A DNA stretch of 64,000 nucleotides from Ruegeria arenilitoris (GCF_013032855.1 NZ_WQDA01000003.1:496001-560000); one strand, 5' to 3'; positions 22,568-30,851 are shown, counted from the first letter of the stretch. The notes: a model not told the origin generated them from the sequence alone. Numbers and translations: made by a program.

Positions 22568-22582
22568 GTTCTCATAAAGTTC
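22568..22582 (+). promoter_or_regulatory. LexA (SOS) box, GTTC-N7-GTTC
   Basis: GTTCTCATAAAGTTC is an exact match to the alphaproteobacterial LexA operator GTTC-N7-GTTC. A third GTTC lies at 22558-22561. A 10-bp inverted copy, TGTTCTCATA at 22567-22576 against TATGAGAACA at 22601-22610, straddles the likely promoter. The box is 28 nt after recG and 68 nt before the small gene at 22651. Confidence 0.75.
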
Positions 22583-22650
22583 TTTACTGATCCCCGGAAA
22601 TATGAGAACAAAAGGTCAACAAAGGATTAATCCCCGACCGGAGGTGAAAC

Positions 22651-22773
22651 ATGCTGACCCAGATCAAAAGCGCTTTCAGCCGTTCGCAAGCCACGCTTTT
22701 GCAGGATGCAGCCGGCGTAGCTTCGCTGGTTGTAATGCTGATGGTGGCGCTTCACGTGCCCGTCGGGTTCTAA
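22651..22773 (+). CDS. 40-residue predicted SOS-regulated membrane protein
   Basis: The short frame begins MLTQIKSAFSRSQATLLQDA and ends ALHVPVGF. A strong ribosome-binding site (GGAGGTGAA) stands 1-9 nt before the ATG, and the N-terminal half is amphipathic with basic residues, followed by one hydrophobic segment (about 21-38) long enough to cross the inner membrane. With a LexA box 68 nt upstream, it is likely induced by DNA damage. In Caulobacter a very small inner-membrane protein, SidA, is SOS-induced and blocks division; this protein could have a comparable role, but no sequence link is claimed. The gene ends before an intrinsic terminator at 22923. Confidence 0.7.
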   Translation: MLTQIKSAFSRSQATLLQDAAGVASLVVMLMVALHVPVGF

Positions 22774-22922
22774 GCCTTTCTGCCTGCGATCTCGTGCCGA
22801 TCAACCCGCGTATGTCATCCCCATTTCAGTCAAGGGTGACCTGCCTGTCCCAAACCCCTTGAAGGGGCCGTGCCTCGGCCCCACGCGGTAATCCGGACCC
22901 CACGCGAGAAACGCATTGACTG

Positions 22923-22961
22923 CCGCCGCCCTTTCCGCCCGGAAGGAGCGGCGGTTTTTTT
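22923..22961 (+). terminator. Intrinsic terminator at recG/small-gene and marC boundary
   Basis: A 14-bp stem (22923-22936 with 22941-22954, one mismatch and one G-U pair), 4-nt loop and seven T. It ends plus-strand transcription and its T-run overlaps the last codon of convergent marC. The 150 nt between the small gene and this terminator hold no gene that I can see, only a further short hairpin (GGGGCCG/CGGCCCC). Confidence 0.85.
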
Positions 22962-23598
22962 ACAATTGACCGGTTTTGAAGATCTCAAGCAGGGCTGACA
23001 GGACCGAGTTGACGGCCACTGAGGCTAGAATCATTCCCATGACCCGGCTGATGATTGCCGCCCCCGAATGACCGATCAGCCGGATGATTGGCTCGGCCAG
23101 TAGCATCAACACAAAGGCGCAGGCCAGCACGGACAGCATGACCAGCGCAGTAATGCCCTGATCCGCCACGCTGTAGCGGTGGTTGTCCGTCAGAATGACG
23201 ATGGCCAGCATAGCACCGGGTGAGGCCAATGACGGGACCGCCAAGGGGAAGATCGCCGGGTTGTGCCTGTGCAGCTTGTCTTCCATGTCTTCTTCGGCCT
23301 GGCGCTGTTCGATTTCCTGTTTGCTTTCGCCAAAAATCATCGTCAGCGCGAATAGGAACAGGATGATCCCGCCGGCGACCTGAAACGAGTTGAGGCCGAT
23401 ATCCAGCGCCTCGATCAGCAATTGCCCAAAGACCAGAAAGAACAGAAGGATCCCGGCGCTGATCAGTGCGGCCAGCAGGGCAGTGCGCCGACGCGCGGCG
23501 GCTTCGATACCCGCAGTGACGGCAATGAACACCGGGATGGTTCCGATCGGGTCGATGACGACCCACAGGGTTACAAAATGCTCCAGAAGGTTGTTCAA
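22960..23598 (-). CDS. MarC family (UPF0056) inner-membrane protein
   Basis: A 212-residue protein with six hydrophobic segments. The family pattern FVTLWVVIDPIGTIPVF at residues 8-24, VAGGIILFLFALTMI in the middle, and PLAVPSLASPGAMLAIVILT after the charged loop are characteristic of MarC. The charged, Glu- and Lys-rich loop (about 85-112) lies between halves. MarC proteins are related to LysE-type transporters, but the substrate is unknown and a role in multiple antibiotic resistance was not confirmed. It stands alone on the minus strand. Confidence 0.9.
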   Translation of the reverse strand: MNNLLEHFVTLWVVIDPIGTIPVFIAVTAGIEAAARRRTALLAALISAGILLFFLVFGQLLIEALDIGLNSFQVAGGIILFLFALTMIFGESKQEIEQRQAEEDMEDKLHRHNPAIFPLAVPSLASPGAMLAIVILTDNHRYSVADQGITALVMLSVLACAFVLMLLAEPIIRLIGHSGAAIISRVMGMILASVAVNSVLSALLEIFKTGQL

Positions 23599-23656
23599 TT
23601 GGCTTCTCCGTCAAATTGGTCAGGAGGTTAGCCGCCTTCGTTTCAAAAGACCATGT

Positions 23657-24109
23657 TCAGGCGCAGTTGGCTTGTTCGGCCTTCTCGAAAGCCTCGGCGA
23701 TCGCGTCCAGGGCAAGCATGACCGACGCGTGCCGGTTCTTGTAATCGCGGGCGGGCCGCAGAACTTCCAGTTCGTCAAACGGCGCATCCGGGGTGGGGCC
23801 GTCACTCTTGAGCATGGCCGCCAGCTGGTCGCGCGCGGTTTCGATTTGGGGGCGGGTTGCCCCGATGACCGATGCACCGACCACTGCCGCTGCGGCCTGA
23901 CCCAGTGCGCAGGCTTTCACGTCCTGACCAAACTCGGTAATCCGGCCGTCCCGCACTTTGATGTCCACGGCAACTGTCGAGCCGCACAAGGGCGACCGTT
24001 TCTTGACGGTCGCATCCGGATCTTCCAACCGCTGCAGGTGCGGAATGTCGGCCGCCAGCGCCAGAATGCGCCCGGAGTAGAGCTTGATCAGGTCGGTTTC
24101 GCCGGACAT
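23657..24109 (-). CDS. NifU-like iron-sulfur cluster scaffold N-terminal-domain protein
   Basis: A 150-residue IscU/NifU-N-type protein. It contains a Cys in LCGSTVAVDIKV (near residue 42) and a second in VKACALGQAAAA (near 65), followed by a helical C-terminus with one more Cys at the end (ANCA). The usual third scaffold Cys is not in its normal place, so a true scaffold role is uncertain; a related role in Fe-S repair is possible. Start ATG at 24109 (MSGETDLIKLY) is chosen because the longer frame opens far into hisI on the opposite strand. It is divergent from hisI with 66 nt between them. Confidence 0.8.
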   Translation of the reverse strand: MSGETDLIKLYSGRILALAADIPHLQRLEDPDATVKKRSPLCGSTVAVDIKVRDGRITEFGQDVKACALGQAAAAVVGASVIGATRPQIETARDQLAAMLKSDGPTPDAPFDELEVLRPARDYKNRHASVMLALDAIAEAFEKAEQANCA

Positions 24110-24175
24110 GGGTTTCCCTCGGTGGATGTTCCCCATACATAGTGGCCATGTTCTGGGATGCAAAAGGTTTTTGCG

Positions 24176-24547
24176 ATGTCGCGCTCTGCTACGTTCGACC
24201 CGTCGACGCTCAAATTCAATGAGGCTGGGTTGGTCCCGGCCATCGCGCAAGAGGAGAGCACCGGCGAGGTTCTCATGATGGCTTGGATGAACGCCGAGGC
24301 GATCCGAAAGACGCTGGAAACTGGGCGCGTCACCTATTGGTCGCGCTCGCGCCAGTCCTTCTGGGTCAAGGGAGAAAGCTCGGGCCACGTGCAAGAGTTG
24401 GTGGATTTTCGCGTCGATTGCGATCGGGATTGCCTGTTGGTTCTGGTACGACAAAGCGGCCCCGCTTGCCACACAAACCGCCAAAGCTGCTTCTACACCG
24501 CCGTCCGGGACGGGGAAGAGGTCGAATTGATGTCGCCGATGGTTTGA
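24176..24547 (+). CDS. hisI: Phosphoribosyl-AMP cyclohydrolase HisI
   Basis: A 123-residue enzyme that opens the purine ring of PR-AMP in histidine biosynthesis. Metal-binding motifs DCDRDC and CHTNRQSCFY are present, as is VLMMAWMNAEA near the start. This is the stand-alone HisI form without the HisE domain, as usual in alphaproteobacteria. The ATG at 24176 has AAAGG at a good distance; an ATG at 24158 would add six residues and has no site. It sits apart from other his genes. Confidence 0.93.
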   Translation: MSRSATFDPSTLKFNEAGLVPAIAQEESTGEVLMMAWMNAEAIRKTLETGRVTYWSRSRQSFWVKGESSGHVQELVDFRVDCDRDCLLVLVRQSGPACHTNRQSCFYTAVRDGEEVELMSPMV

Positions 24548-24562
24548 CGGCGCCTAGCGGGC

Positions 24563-25441
24563 CTAAAGACCGACCATTGCGCGGACGTCTTCCGGCGTCG
24601 CTCCGTCGGCCCGGTATTTCGCAATCGCCCTAGCGTCATCTCGCTTGGCCAGCCGTTTGCCGGTGTCGTCCCGGACCAGTCGGTGATGGTGATAGGTGGG
24701 CGTCTCCAACCCCAACAAGCGCTGAAGCACCACGTGAATCCCGGTTGCGTCAAACAGATCCTGACCGCGAACCACATGTGAGATGTTCTGGGCCGCATCA
24801 TCCAGTACGACTGAAAGGTGATAGGACGTGCCCATACCCCGTCGGGCGAGGACGACATCGCCGACGCCGTGCAGCATCTGCTCGTTCGACAAATCGACCC
24901 AGCCAGTCGCGCCATCCGGACCGGACCCGGTCTCGTGAAACCTCAACCCGGTGGCGTCCCTCGCGATCCGGCGCAGCGCTTCGGACATATTGAGACGCAG
25001 GGCCACATCCTCCGGGATCGCGGACTGCACCTGCTGCGTCCACTGTTTACGGCATGTTCCGGGATATATGACGCCGTCAGGTCCGTGCAGAGGATACCCT
25101 TCCTGCGGCGCACTGGCGGCGGCCGCGATATCCTTGCGATTGCAGGTGCACGGATATAGCAGTCCTTGGGACCACAGCCGGTTCAAGGCCTGCCGGTAGA
25201 GCGGCATTCGATCGGATTGCCGCAACACAGGGCGAGGCCACGTCAAACCCAACCACGTCAAATCGTCATAGATCTGATCCTCCCAATGCCGACGCGCCCG
25301 GGACTGATCGATATCCTCGATCCGCAGCAGGAACGTGCCGGAGTTTCGGTCAGCGAGGCCATACGCCAGCAATGCAGAATACGCATGACCAAGATGCAAT
25401 GGCCCGGTTGGAGATGGGGCAAATCTTGTAGTGAATTTCAC
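24563..25441 (-). CDS. gluQ: Glutamyl-Q tRNA(Asp) synthetase
   Basis: A 292-residue paralogue of glutamyl-tRNA synthetase lacking the anticodon domain; it attaches Glu to queuosine in tRNA-Asp. FAPSPTGPLHLGHAYSALL at residues 7-25 contains the HIGH-like motif, KRLAKRDDA the KMSKS-like one, and CTCNRK...YPGTC gives the CxC...Y...C zinc site. The start is GTG at 25441, overlapping the upstream methyltransferase stop (GTGA), so the two are coupled. Confidence 0.93.
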   Translation of the reverse strand: MKFTTRFAPSPTGPLHLGHAYSALLAYGLADRNSGTFLLRIEDIDQSRARRHWEDQIYDDLTWLGLTWPRPVLRQSDRMPLYRQALNRLWSQGLLYPCTCNRKDIAAAASAPQEGYPLHGPDGVIYPGTCRKQWTQQVQSAIPEDVALRLNMSEALRRIARDATGLRFHETGSGPDGATGWVDLSNEQMLHGVGDVVLARRGMGTSYHLSVVLDDAAQNISHVVRGQDLFDATGIHVVLQRLLGLETPTYHHHRLVRDDTGKRLAKRDDARAIAKYRADGATPEDVRAMVGL

Positions 25442-26052
25442 GTCTTTTCAACGGTATATACGTCGGATTTCAAGTCCAGCCCTGGCAAGTGCGGTCCGTG
25501 TTCGCGAAACAGAAGGCGCGCCGCTCCCATGTCCAGCCATTCGTTCAGGCGCCCGGTATAGCCGGGATCATCCAATGTATGGTCGTTGAACGAAAACGCC
25601 AGCAGGCCACCTTTGGGCAAGACTTTCATCAGCATGTCGAATGTCTGGGGCGGCGCGGCGCCGGCGCCGATCACTCCGATCGCGGCGATTGCCTTGTATG
25701 CCCCCGTCTCCAACGGGTTGGGATCGGTGATGTCGATGGCAGCAAGGTTGCGGTAGACGCCCTTGGCAGCAGCACCTTTCAGCATCTCTGGTGTCGGATC
25801 GACGCCGTCGATTGCCCGGTATCCGACCTTGTGCAAGGCGACACCGGACAACCCGGTCCCGCAGCCATAGTCAAGGATAGGCGTGTCCGGTTCCGGCACC
25901 TTGGACCACAACGCCTCGGCCACGCGGCCCGGCGTGGCATACCCGTGCTCGGCCACCTCATCTTCGTAAGAGGCCGCCCATTTCTGGTAATGCGCCTGGG
26001 TTTCCCGCGGCGTGTTCAGATCATATGTGTTTTTGAGGAACTTCTCGCTCAT
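25438..26052 (-). CDS. Class I SAM-dependent methyltransferase
   Basis: A 204-residue methyltransferase of the UbiE/COQ5-like group. The SAM-binding motif I ILDYGCGTGLSG is near residues 59-70, and VDPTPEMLKGA supplies the acidic ribose-binding position. FNDHTLDDPGY and a helical C-terminus follow. Similar proteins in animals and alphaproteobacteria are annotated Williams-Beuren-like methyltransferases without a known substrate. The start MSEKFLKNTYDLNTP is typical. The gene overlaps gluQ by 4 nt. Confidence 0.85.
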   Translation of the reverse strand: MSEKFLKNTYDLNTPRETQAHYQKWAASYEDEVAEHGYATPGRVAEALWSKVPEPDTPILDYGCGTGLSGVALHKVGYRAIDGVDPTPEMLKGAAAKGVYRNLAAIDITDPNPLETGAYKAIAAIGVIGAGAAPPQTFDMLMKVLPKGGLLAFSFNDHTLDDPGYTGRLNEWLDMGAARLLFREHGPHLPGLDLKSDVYTVEKT

Positions 26053-26089
26053 GCCGTCAGTTTAGGCGCGTGGCCCGGTCTGCGTCCAG

Positions 26090-27430
26090 TCAGCTTTGCG
26101 TCAGCCACTGCTGCCATGCCTCCTTGGCGCGATCGGTATAGGCTTTGTAGCGATCCTTGCGGCCGCGCCGTCCGCCTTTCAACCCGTCGACCGGTCGGAA
26201 CAAACCAAAATTCACGTTCATAGGCTGAAAGGTCTTGGCCTCTGCGCCGCCGGTGATGTGGTGGATCAGCGCGCCCATGGCGCTGTCCTGTGGAACCGGG
26301 GGCAGGGAGTCGCCAAGGATCTCTGCCGCCGCGAGACGACCTGCCAGCAGGCCCATCGCGGCGCTCTCGACATATCCTTCAACCCCGGTGATTTGCCCGG
26401 CAAATCGGATGTTCGGCTTGGATTTCAGGCGCATCTGCGCATCCAGCAAGGTGGGCGAGTTGATGAAGGTGTTGCGATGGATGCCGCCCAGACGGGCAAA
26501 ACTGGCATTCTCGAGCCCCGGAATCATCCGGAACACCTCGGTCTGGGCGCCGTATTTCATCTTGGTCTGGAACCCAACGATGTTGAACAGCGTGCCCAAA
26601 GCGTTGTCGCGGCGCAGTTGAACCACGGCATGGGGCTTTACGTCCGGCTGATGCGGATTGGTTAGGCCCACCGGTTTCATGGGCCCGTGGCGGAGGGTCT
26701 CGCGGCCCCGTTCGGCCATGACCTCGATCGGCAGGCAGCCATCAAAATAGCCGGCGGTTTCACCTTCGTGGAACTCGGTCTTGTCAGCGGCCAGCAGCGC
26801 GTCGATGAAGGCCTCGTACTGGTCACGGTCCATCGGGCAGTTCAGATAGGCGGTACGCTCTTCCTCGGTTTCACCCTTGTCATAGCGCGACTGCATCCAA
26901 GCCTTGCTCATGTCGATCGTGTCAGCGTAGACGATCGGGGCGATCGCGTCGAAAAAGGCCAGCGCCTCGGCCCCGGTCTCGCGCTGGATCGCTGCGCCCA
27001 ACGCTGGCGAGGTCAGCGGACCGGTGGCAAATATCCAATGTCCATCGTCCGGAAGCGTAGTGACTTCCTCACCGGTGACGGTGACGCGTGGGTGCGCCTT
27101 CAGCTTGGCGGTCACCGTTTCGGCAAAAGGTTCACGGTCTACGGCAAGAGCGCCGCCCGCAGGAAGTCGGTGGGCGTCTGCCGTGGTCATGATCAACCCA
27201 TTGGCCGCGCGCATTTCCCAATGCAGCAAACCAACGGCATTCTGCTCGTCATCATCAGACCGGAACGAGTTGGAACAGACCATCTCGCCCAGGTTGCCGG
27301 TTTGATGCGCAAAAGTGCCCACTTTGGGGCGCATTTCGTGAATCACGACGTCCACGCCCATTTCGGCGGCCTGCCATGCGGCCTCGGATCCGGCCATGCC
27401 GCCGCCAACGATATGCAATTTCTGTGTCAT
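26090..27430 (-). CDS. trmFO: Methylenetetrahydrofolate-tRNA (uracil-54) methyltransferase TrmFO
   Basis: A 446-residue FAD- and folate-dependent enzyme that makes ribothymidine at position 54 of tRNA. The FAD-binding motif [14 protein letters not shown] is at residues 6-19, CSNSFRSDD near 52-60 carries the conserved Cys and Asn, and the C-terminal [18 protein letters not shown] segment ([14 protein letters not shown]) is present. The start is ATG at 27430; the frame reaches back 12 codons to 27466 but without a ribosome-binding site. The 274-nt region upstream contains a long-stem structured element. Confidence 0.95.
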   Translation of the reverse strand: MTQKLHIVGGGMAGSEAAWQAAEMGVDVVIHEMRPKVGTFAHQTGNLGEMVCSNSFRSDDDEQNAVGLLHWEMRAANGLIMTTADAHRLPAGGALAVDREPFAETVTAKLKAHPRVTVTGEEVTTLPDDGHWIFATGPLTSPALGAAIQRETGAEALAFFDAIAPIVYADTIDMSKAWMQSRYDKGETEEERTAYLNCPMDRDQYEAFIDALLAADKTEFHEGETAGYFDGCLPIEVMAERGRETLRHGPMKPVGLTNPHQPDVKPHAVVQLRRDNALGTLFNIVGFQTKMKYGAQTEVFRMIPGLENASFARLGGIHRNTFINSPTLLDAQMRLKSKPNIRFAGQITGVEGYVESAAMGLLAGRLAAAEILGDSLPPVPQDSAMGALIHHITGGAEAKTFQPMNVNFGLFRPVDGLKGGRRGRKDRYKAYTDRAKEAWQQWLTQS

Positions 27431-27520
27431 GTGCGTCCAAATAGGGCAGGTGGCCCGCGCGTGCAACGGCCAACGAAAACTGCCGCCAACAATGCAGCAA
27501 CGCTATGATTTTATTGGGAA

Positions 27521-27606
27521 GTCTTGGGGTCGCCGCTGCGGGAATGTCTGCGCCGGTGAGAGAAACCAGCTTGGAGGGACCTTCCGCCCACGGCGACCCA
27601 AAAGAT
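27521..27606 (-). ncRNA. Structured intergenic element of unknown type before trmFO
   Basis: Two arms, 27521-27535 and 27591-27606, can pair for 14 bp: nine perfect GC-rich pairs (27527-27535 with 27591-27599), a small bulge, then five more. The 56-nt inner part is GC-rich with a possible short hairpin on the minus strand. The region lies between the enoyl-CoA hydratase gene and trmFO, both minus, so it could be a leader, an independent small RNA on either strand, or a processing element. I considered 6S and SRP RNA; neither core motif can be confirmed by eye. The rest of 27431-27704 contains no gene I can support. Confidence 0.35.
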
Positions 27607-27704
27607 AGTGAGGGCCTAAGCCCTGTCTCAGCTTTGCCACAGAGATGCCCTTTTGAAAAGTGCAAAAATGCGAACAGTCGATAATTTTAGCCATAACAAT
27701 TGCG

Positions 27705-28490
27705 TCATTGGGTCCAATTTGGTGAACGTTTTTCGATAAATGCGGAAATACCTTCCTCGGTATCCCGGTGCAGCATATTTTCAGCCATTACGCCGCCGGT
27801 AAAGGCATATGCCTGATCCAAAGGCATCTGAAGCTGCTGATAAAACGCCTGTTTCCCGATCTTTACCGCCGCGCCCAGTTTGGAGGCCAACTGCTCGGCC
27901 AACGACAGGGTTTCATGTTCCAGCAGCGTTTCCGGAACGACACGATTGACCAGGCCCAGCTCGGCGGCCCGCTCCGCTGGTATGAAATCACCGGTGGTCA
28001 GCATCTCAAACGCCAGTTTTCGCGGAATGTTGCGGCTCAGCGCCACCATCGGCGTCGAGCAGAAGAGACCGATATTCACGCCATTGACGCCGAATCGCGT
28101 TCCTTCGGCTGCCACGGCCAGATCGCAGGTCGCCACCAGTTGGCAGCCGGCGGCCGTTGCAATGCCATGGACCTGCGCGATCACCGGTTGGGGCAGGGAT
28201 TGGATCGACATCATCATTCGGGCGCAGCGATTGAACAGATCGGTGAAGTAGGCCTTGCCGCCATCTTCGGCTTGCCGGCCTGCGGTCATCTGCTTGAGGT
28301 CGTGACCGGCACAAAACGCCTTGCCTGCCCCAGACAGTATCACGGCGCGGATCGTACGATCATCGCGCAGGGTATCCAGTTCAGATTGCAGCGCCTCCAG
28401 CATTTCGTCGCTCAGCGCATTCAGCCGCTCGGGCGTATTCATTTTCAGATGAGCGATCGCGCCCGTGTCGTTACGTTCCAAAATTGCCAT
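27705..28490 (-). CDS. Enoyl-CoA hydratase/isomerase family protein
   Basis: A 261-residue crotonase-fold protein. The oxyanion-hole segments AFCAGHDLKQM (near residue 60) and HGIATAAGCQLVATCDLAVA (near 110) are present. The usual catalytic Glu in the second segment is replaced by Gln or Val positions, as in the ECHDC3-like branch, so hydratase activity is uncertain. The C-terminal helices (GGVMAENMLHRDTEEG) complete the trimer fold. It stands alone on the minus strand; the divergent thioesterase gene at 28549 also acts on CoA thioesters. Confidence 0.85.
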   Translation of the reverse strand: MAILERNDTGAIAHLKMNTPERLNALSDEMLEALQSELDTLRDDRTIRAVILSGAGKAFCAGHDLKQMTAGRQAEDGGKAYFTDLFNRCARMMMSIQSLPQPVIAQVHGIATAAGCQLVATCDLAVAAEGTRFGVNGVNIGLFCSTPMVALSRNIPRKLAFEMLTTGDFIPAERAAELGLVNRVVPETLLEHETLSLAEQLASKLGAAVKIGKQAFYQQLQMPLDQAYAFTGGVMAENMLHRDTEEGISAFIEKRSPNWTQ

Positions 28491-28548
28491 CTTGCCCTCC
28501 TGCCGGCTGTGGGGCCAACTCTAGGTCGGCAAATCGAGGAGGGGAAGC

Positions 28549-28992
28549 ATGTCATTGACTATGAACAAGGAAGAGCTGACGGAATATCTGGCGCAGGTCT
28601 TCCCGCAGGTGCACAAGGATTTCGTCGTCATGGATCTGACCGACGACTCGATCCGCATGCGCCTCGTTGTCGAAGATCGGCATCTGCGTCCGGGCGGAAC
28701 CGTGTCCGGGCCCTCGATGTTCGCCCTGGCCGATGTCTGCGTCTATTCGATGGTTCTAGCGCGAAAGGGCCAGCAATCGCTGGCGGTGACCACCAGCAGT
28801 TCCATGGATTTTCTGCGCAAACCTGCCGGTGGGGCCGACATGATTGCCGAGTGCAGGTTGCTGAAACTGGGGCGTACGCTGGCTGTTGGTGACGTCCTGA
28901 TGTACTCGGAAGGGCAGGAGGCGCCGGTGGCGCGCGCCAGCATGACCTACTCGCTGCCACCTGCCGGATCCGCCGCAGCTGCGTTCGGATAA
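28549..28992 (+). CDS. PaaI-family hot-dog thioesterase
   Basis: A 147-residue hot-dog-fold protein of the PaaI/4HBT type. The LRPGGTVSGPSMFALADVCVYSM region (near 46-66) is where these enzymes carry the catalytic acidic residue, and LAVTTSSSMDFLRKP forms the central strand. The substrate is probably an acyl-CoA and cannot be specified further. The ATG at 28549 has GAGGAGGGG upstream. It is divergent from the enoyl-CoA hydratase gene with 58 nt between, suggesting shared control. Confidence 0.85.
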   Translation: MSLTMNKEELTEYLAQVFPQVHKDFVVMDLTDDSIRMRLVVEDRHLRPGGTVSGPSMFALADVCVYSMVLARKGQQSLAVTTSSSMDFLRKPAGGADMIAECRLLKLGRTLAVGDVLMYSEGQEAPVARASMTYSLPPAGSAAAAFG

Positions 28993-29018
28993 AAAAATGC
29001 CGGGGACAAGCCCCGGCA
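28991..29018 (-). terminator. Intrinsic terminator for the DUF1127 gene
   Basis: On the minus strand an 8-bp perfect stem (29018-29011 with 29005-28998) is followed by seven T. It overlaps the end of the convergent thioesterase gene. Confidence 0.85.
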
Positions 29019-29053
29019 CAGGAAGAGGTCCCGTAATTGGGACTGGGGATATT

Positions 29054-29281
29054 CTAGCCAAGCCAGAATTGGCGGCGTGCTTCGCGGTCAGCCTCAAAGC
29101 GCGTCAGTCCGACATCCTTAAGCAGACGGTCGTCCAGCCTGCTCAGGTTGACGCGACTGCGGCGCCGGCGTTCCCATTGGGTGACAGTCGCCGCAAAACG
29201 CACGGCCAGCGCAGCGATCAGAGGCAGCCGGGGGCTGTCGTTCAGCAGCAAGAGGGCGGAGGTGTGCATTGCGCGTGTCAT
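29054..29281 (-). CDS. DUF1127 domain-containing small protein
   Basis: A 75-residue basic protein. A hydrophobic N-terminal half (LPLIAALAVRFAATVTQW) is followed by an RRRRSR stretch and the DUF1127 core LSRLDDRLLKDVGLTRFEADREA. Proteins of this family are small, Arg-rich and in some alphaproteobacteria bind RNA or influence phosphate and carbon metabolism. The ATG at 29281 has AAAGGA upstream, and an intrinsic terminator lies 35 nt after the stop, so it is a monocistronic gene. It is divergent from a MocR regulator, which may control it. Confidence 0.88.
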   Translation of the reverse strand: MTRAMHTSALLLLNDSPRLPLIAALAVRFAATVTQWERRRRSRVNLSRLDDRLLKDVGLTRFEADREARRQFWLG

Positions 29282-29373
29282 GGTAAGTATCCTTTCAAAT
29301 TGTATTGACACAAAGCATAAATGTTCGGTACATTGCTGTGATACATTCGGGATTGTGTTGAACGCAAAGGAAG

Positions 29374-29392
29374 AATTGTAATGGATACAATT
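29374..29392 (+). promoter_or_regulatory. Palindrome over the MocR-gene start codon (candidate operator)
   Basis: AATTGTA and TACAATT form perfect 7-bp arms around a 5-nt centre that contains the ATG. A further AATTGTA occurs at 29298-29304 next to the DUF1127 start, so the regulator could bind both and silence itself and its divergent neighbour. Confidence 0.5.
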
Positions 29393-30784
29393 TGGCCGAC
29401 AGATCTGCCAAAATCCAAGGGGCCAAAGTACACTCTGGTCGCCGATACAATTCGAAAAGCCATCGAAAACAAGCAGCTGGAAGTCGGGGTGAAACTTCCT
29501 CCGGTGCGGGAGCTGGCATATCGATTGCAAATCACACCAGGAACGGTCGCCCGGGCTTATTCCATTCTGACCGAGGAGGGGTTGCTGCAGGCCGAGGTCG
29601 GGCGTGGTACATTCGTGGCACCACCGAAAATGCCATTGCTGGACGATGTCTGGTCACGGCAGCTTCATCTTCGGGACGACAAGTATGACGCCAATGTCAG
29701 CCTGTTCAGCCCGCGACTGCCAGATGTCGGGCAGGTGTCCCTGATACGGTCATGCCTTGCCAAGGTGGCGCAGGGGGATCCGAAGATGTTCATGAACTAT
29801 CCCACCCGTGACGCTTACCTGCCGGTGCGCCAGGCTGTTGTTGATTGGCTCTCCGACTTGCCGCTGGGTGCTTTGAACGCCGATGACATCGTTCTTACGC
29901 ATGGCGGACAAAGCGGACTGTGCGTCGTGTTTCAGACCGTTCTGCGCGATCCGAAACCCGTTGTTCTGGTCGAAGACCTTTCTTATGCGGGGTTCCGTCG
30001 CGCCGGTGAGTTGATGCGCGCCGAAGTTGTCGGTGTGAAAATGGACAAATGGGGTATCAGCCCCGACGCGCTGGACCACATCCTTCGTCAAACTCGTGCG
30101 CAGGCGATCTGCGTGTCGCCCGAAGTTCAGAATCCGACCGGTGGCCATTCTCCTCTTGAACGCCGCAACGAGGTGATCGAGATCGCCCGACGCCACGATC
30201 TGCAAATCATCGAGGACGATTGCTATCGTATGGGCGAGGCGCGCGCACCCAGTTACAGGGCTCTTGCGCCTGAACGGGGCTGGCACGTGTCGTCGATTTC
30301 CAAGACCCTTACGCCGGCGTTGCGCGTGGGGTTCGCCATCGCTCCGCGGGAACGCAGCGGAGACCTGCGCCGATCGGCGGAATACGGGTACTTCGGGTTG
30401 GCGCAGCCATTGGCCGAACTGACCCGCTTGCTCCTTAGTCACCCTCAATCCCGGCAAATGGCGCGGGATGTTCGCGCGAAGATGGGTGAGTATGTACGGG
30501 TGGCCGTCAATGCACTGGGTGGCTTCAATCTGAACTGGGACGCCGACATTCCCTTTGTCTGGCTAAGCCTGCCCTCCGGCTGGCGTGCTGCAGCCTTCAG
30601 CAGAGCCGCCGAGCGGGAGGGCATTCAACTCCGATCGGCAGATGAATTCGCGCTGAGGGATGGACGAGCGCCAAATGCCGTGCGCATTGCCATGAACGGG
30701 CATGTCTCGCTGAAGCAGTTCGAATCCGCCATGCTGCGTCTGCGCGCCTTACTGGACAATCCGCCCGAACAAATCAGTGTTTGA
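29381..30784 (+). CDS. MocR-type GntR regulator with aminotransferase domain
   Basis: A 467-residue fusion: an N-terminal winged HTH of the GntR type (about 14-80; VGVKLPPVRELAYRLQITPGTVARAYSIL) and a C-terminal class I aminotransferase fold. PLP-site segments GGQSGL, EDLSYAGFR, PEVQNPTGG, EDDCYRMG and SISKTLTPALRVGF are present, with the Schiff-base Lys in SKTLTP. Such proteins use PLP as an effector rather than as a catalyst. The targets are unknown; a palindrome covers its own start codon and the DUF1127 gene is divergent. Confidence 0.93.
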   Translation: MDTIWPTDLPKSKGPKYTLVADTIRKAIENKQLEVGVKLPPVRELAYRLQITPGTVARAYSILTEEGLLQAEVGRGTFVAPPKMPLLDDVWSRQLHLRDDKYDANVSLFSPRLPDVGQVSLIRSCLAKVAQGDPKMFMNYPTRDAYLPVRQAVVDWLSDLPLGALNADDIVLTHGGQSGLCVVFQTVLRDPKPVVLVEDLSYAGFRRAGELMRAEVVGVKMDKWGISPDALDHILRQTRAQAICVSPEVQNPTGGHSPLERRNEVIEIARRHDLQIIEDDCYRMGEARAPSYRALAPERGWHVSSISKTLTPALRVGFAIAPRERSGDLRRSAEYGYFGLAQPLAELTRLLLSHPQSRQMARDVRAKMGEYVRVAVNALGGFNLNWDADIPFVWLSLPSGWRAAAFSRAAEREGIQLRSADEFALRDGRAPNAVRIAMNGHVSLKQFESAMLRLRALLDNPPEQISV

Positions 30785-30851
30785 TTTGGGGTAAATAGAT
30801 ACCTATTTTATAAGCTAATGTTTTATAATAATTAATTGGACGCTACCATTC

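Noticed and set aside
22602..22862. 86-codon frame overlapping the SOS-linked 40-codon gene
   Set aside because: Arg/Ser/Cys-rich shadow frame without a ribosome-binding site; the 40-codon frame has the strong site.
27521..27606. SRP RNA or 6S RNA in the trmFO upstream gap
   Set aside because: The universal SRP core (GGTCAGGTCCGGAAGG-like) is absent, and the 6S bubble structure cannot be confirmed by eye. Left as an unassigned element.
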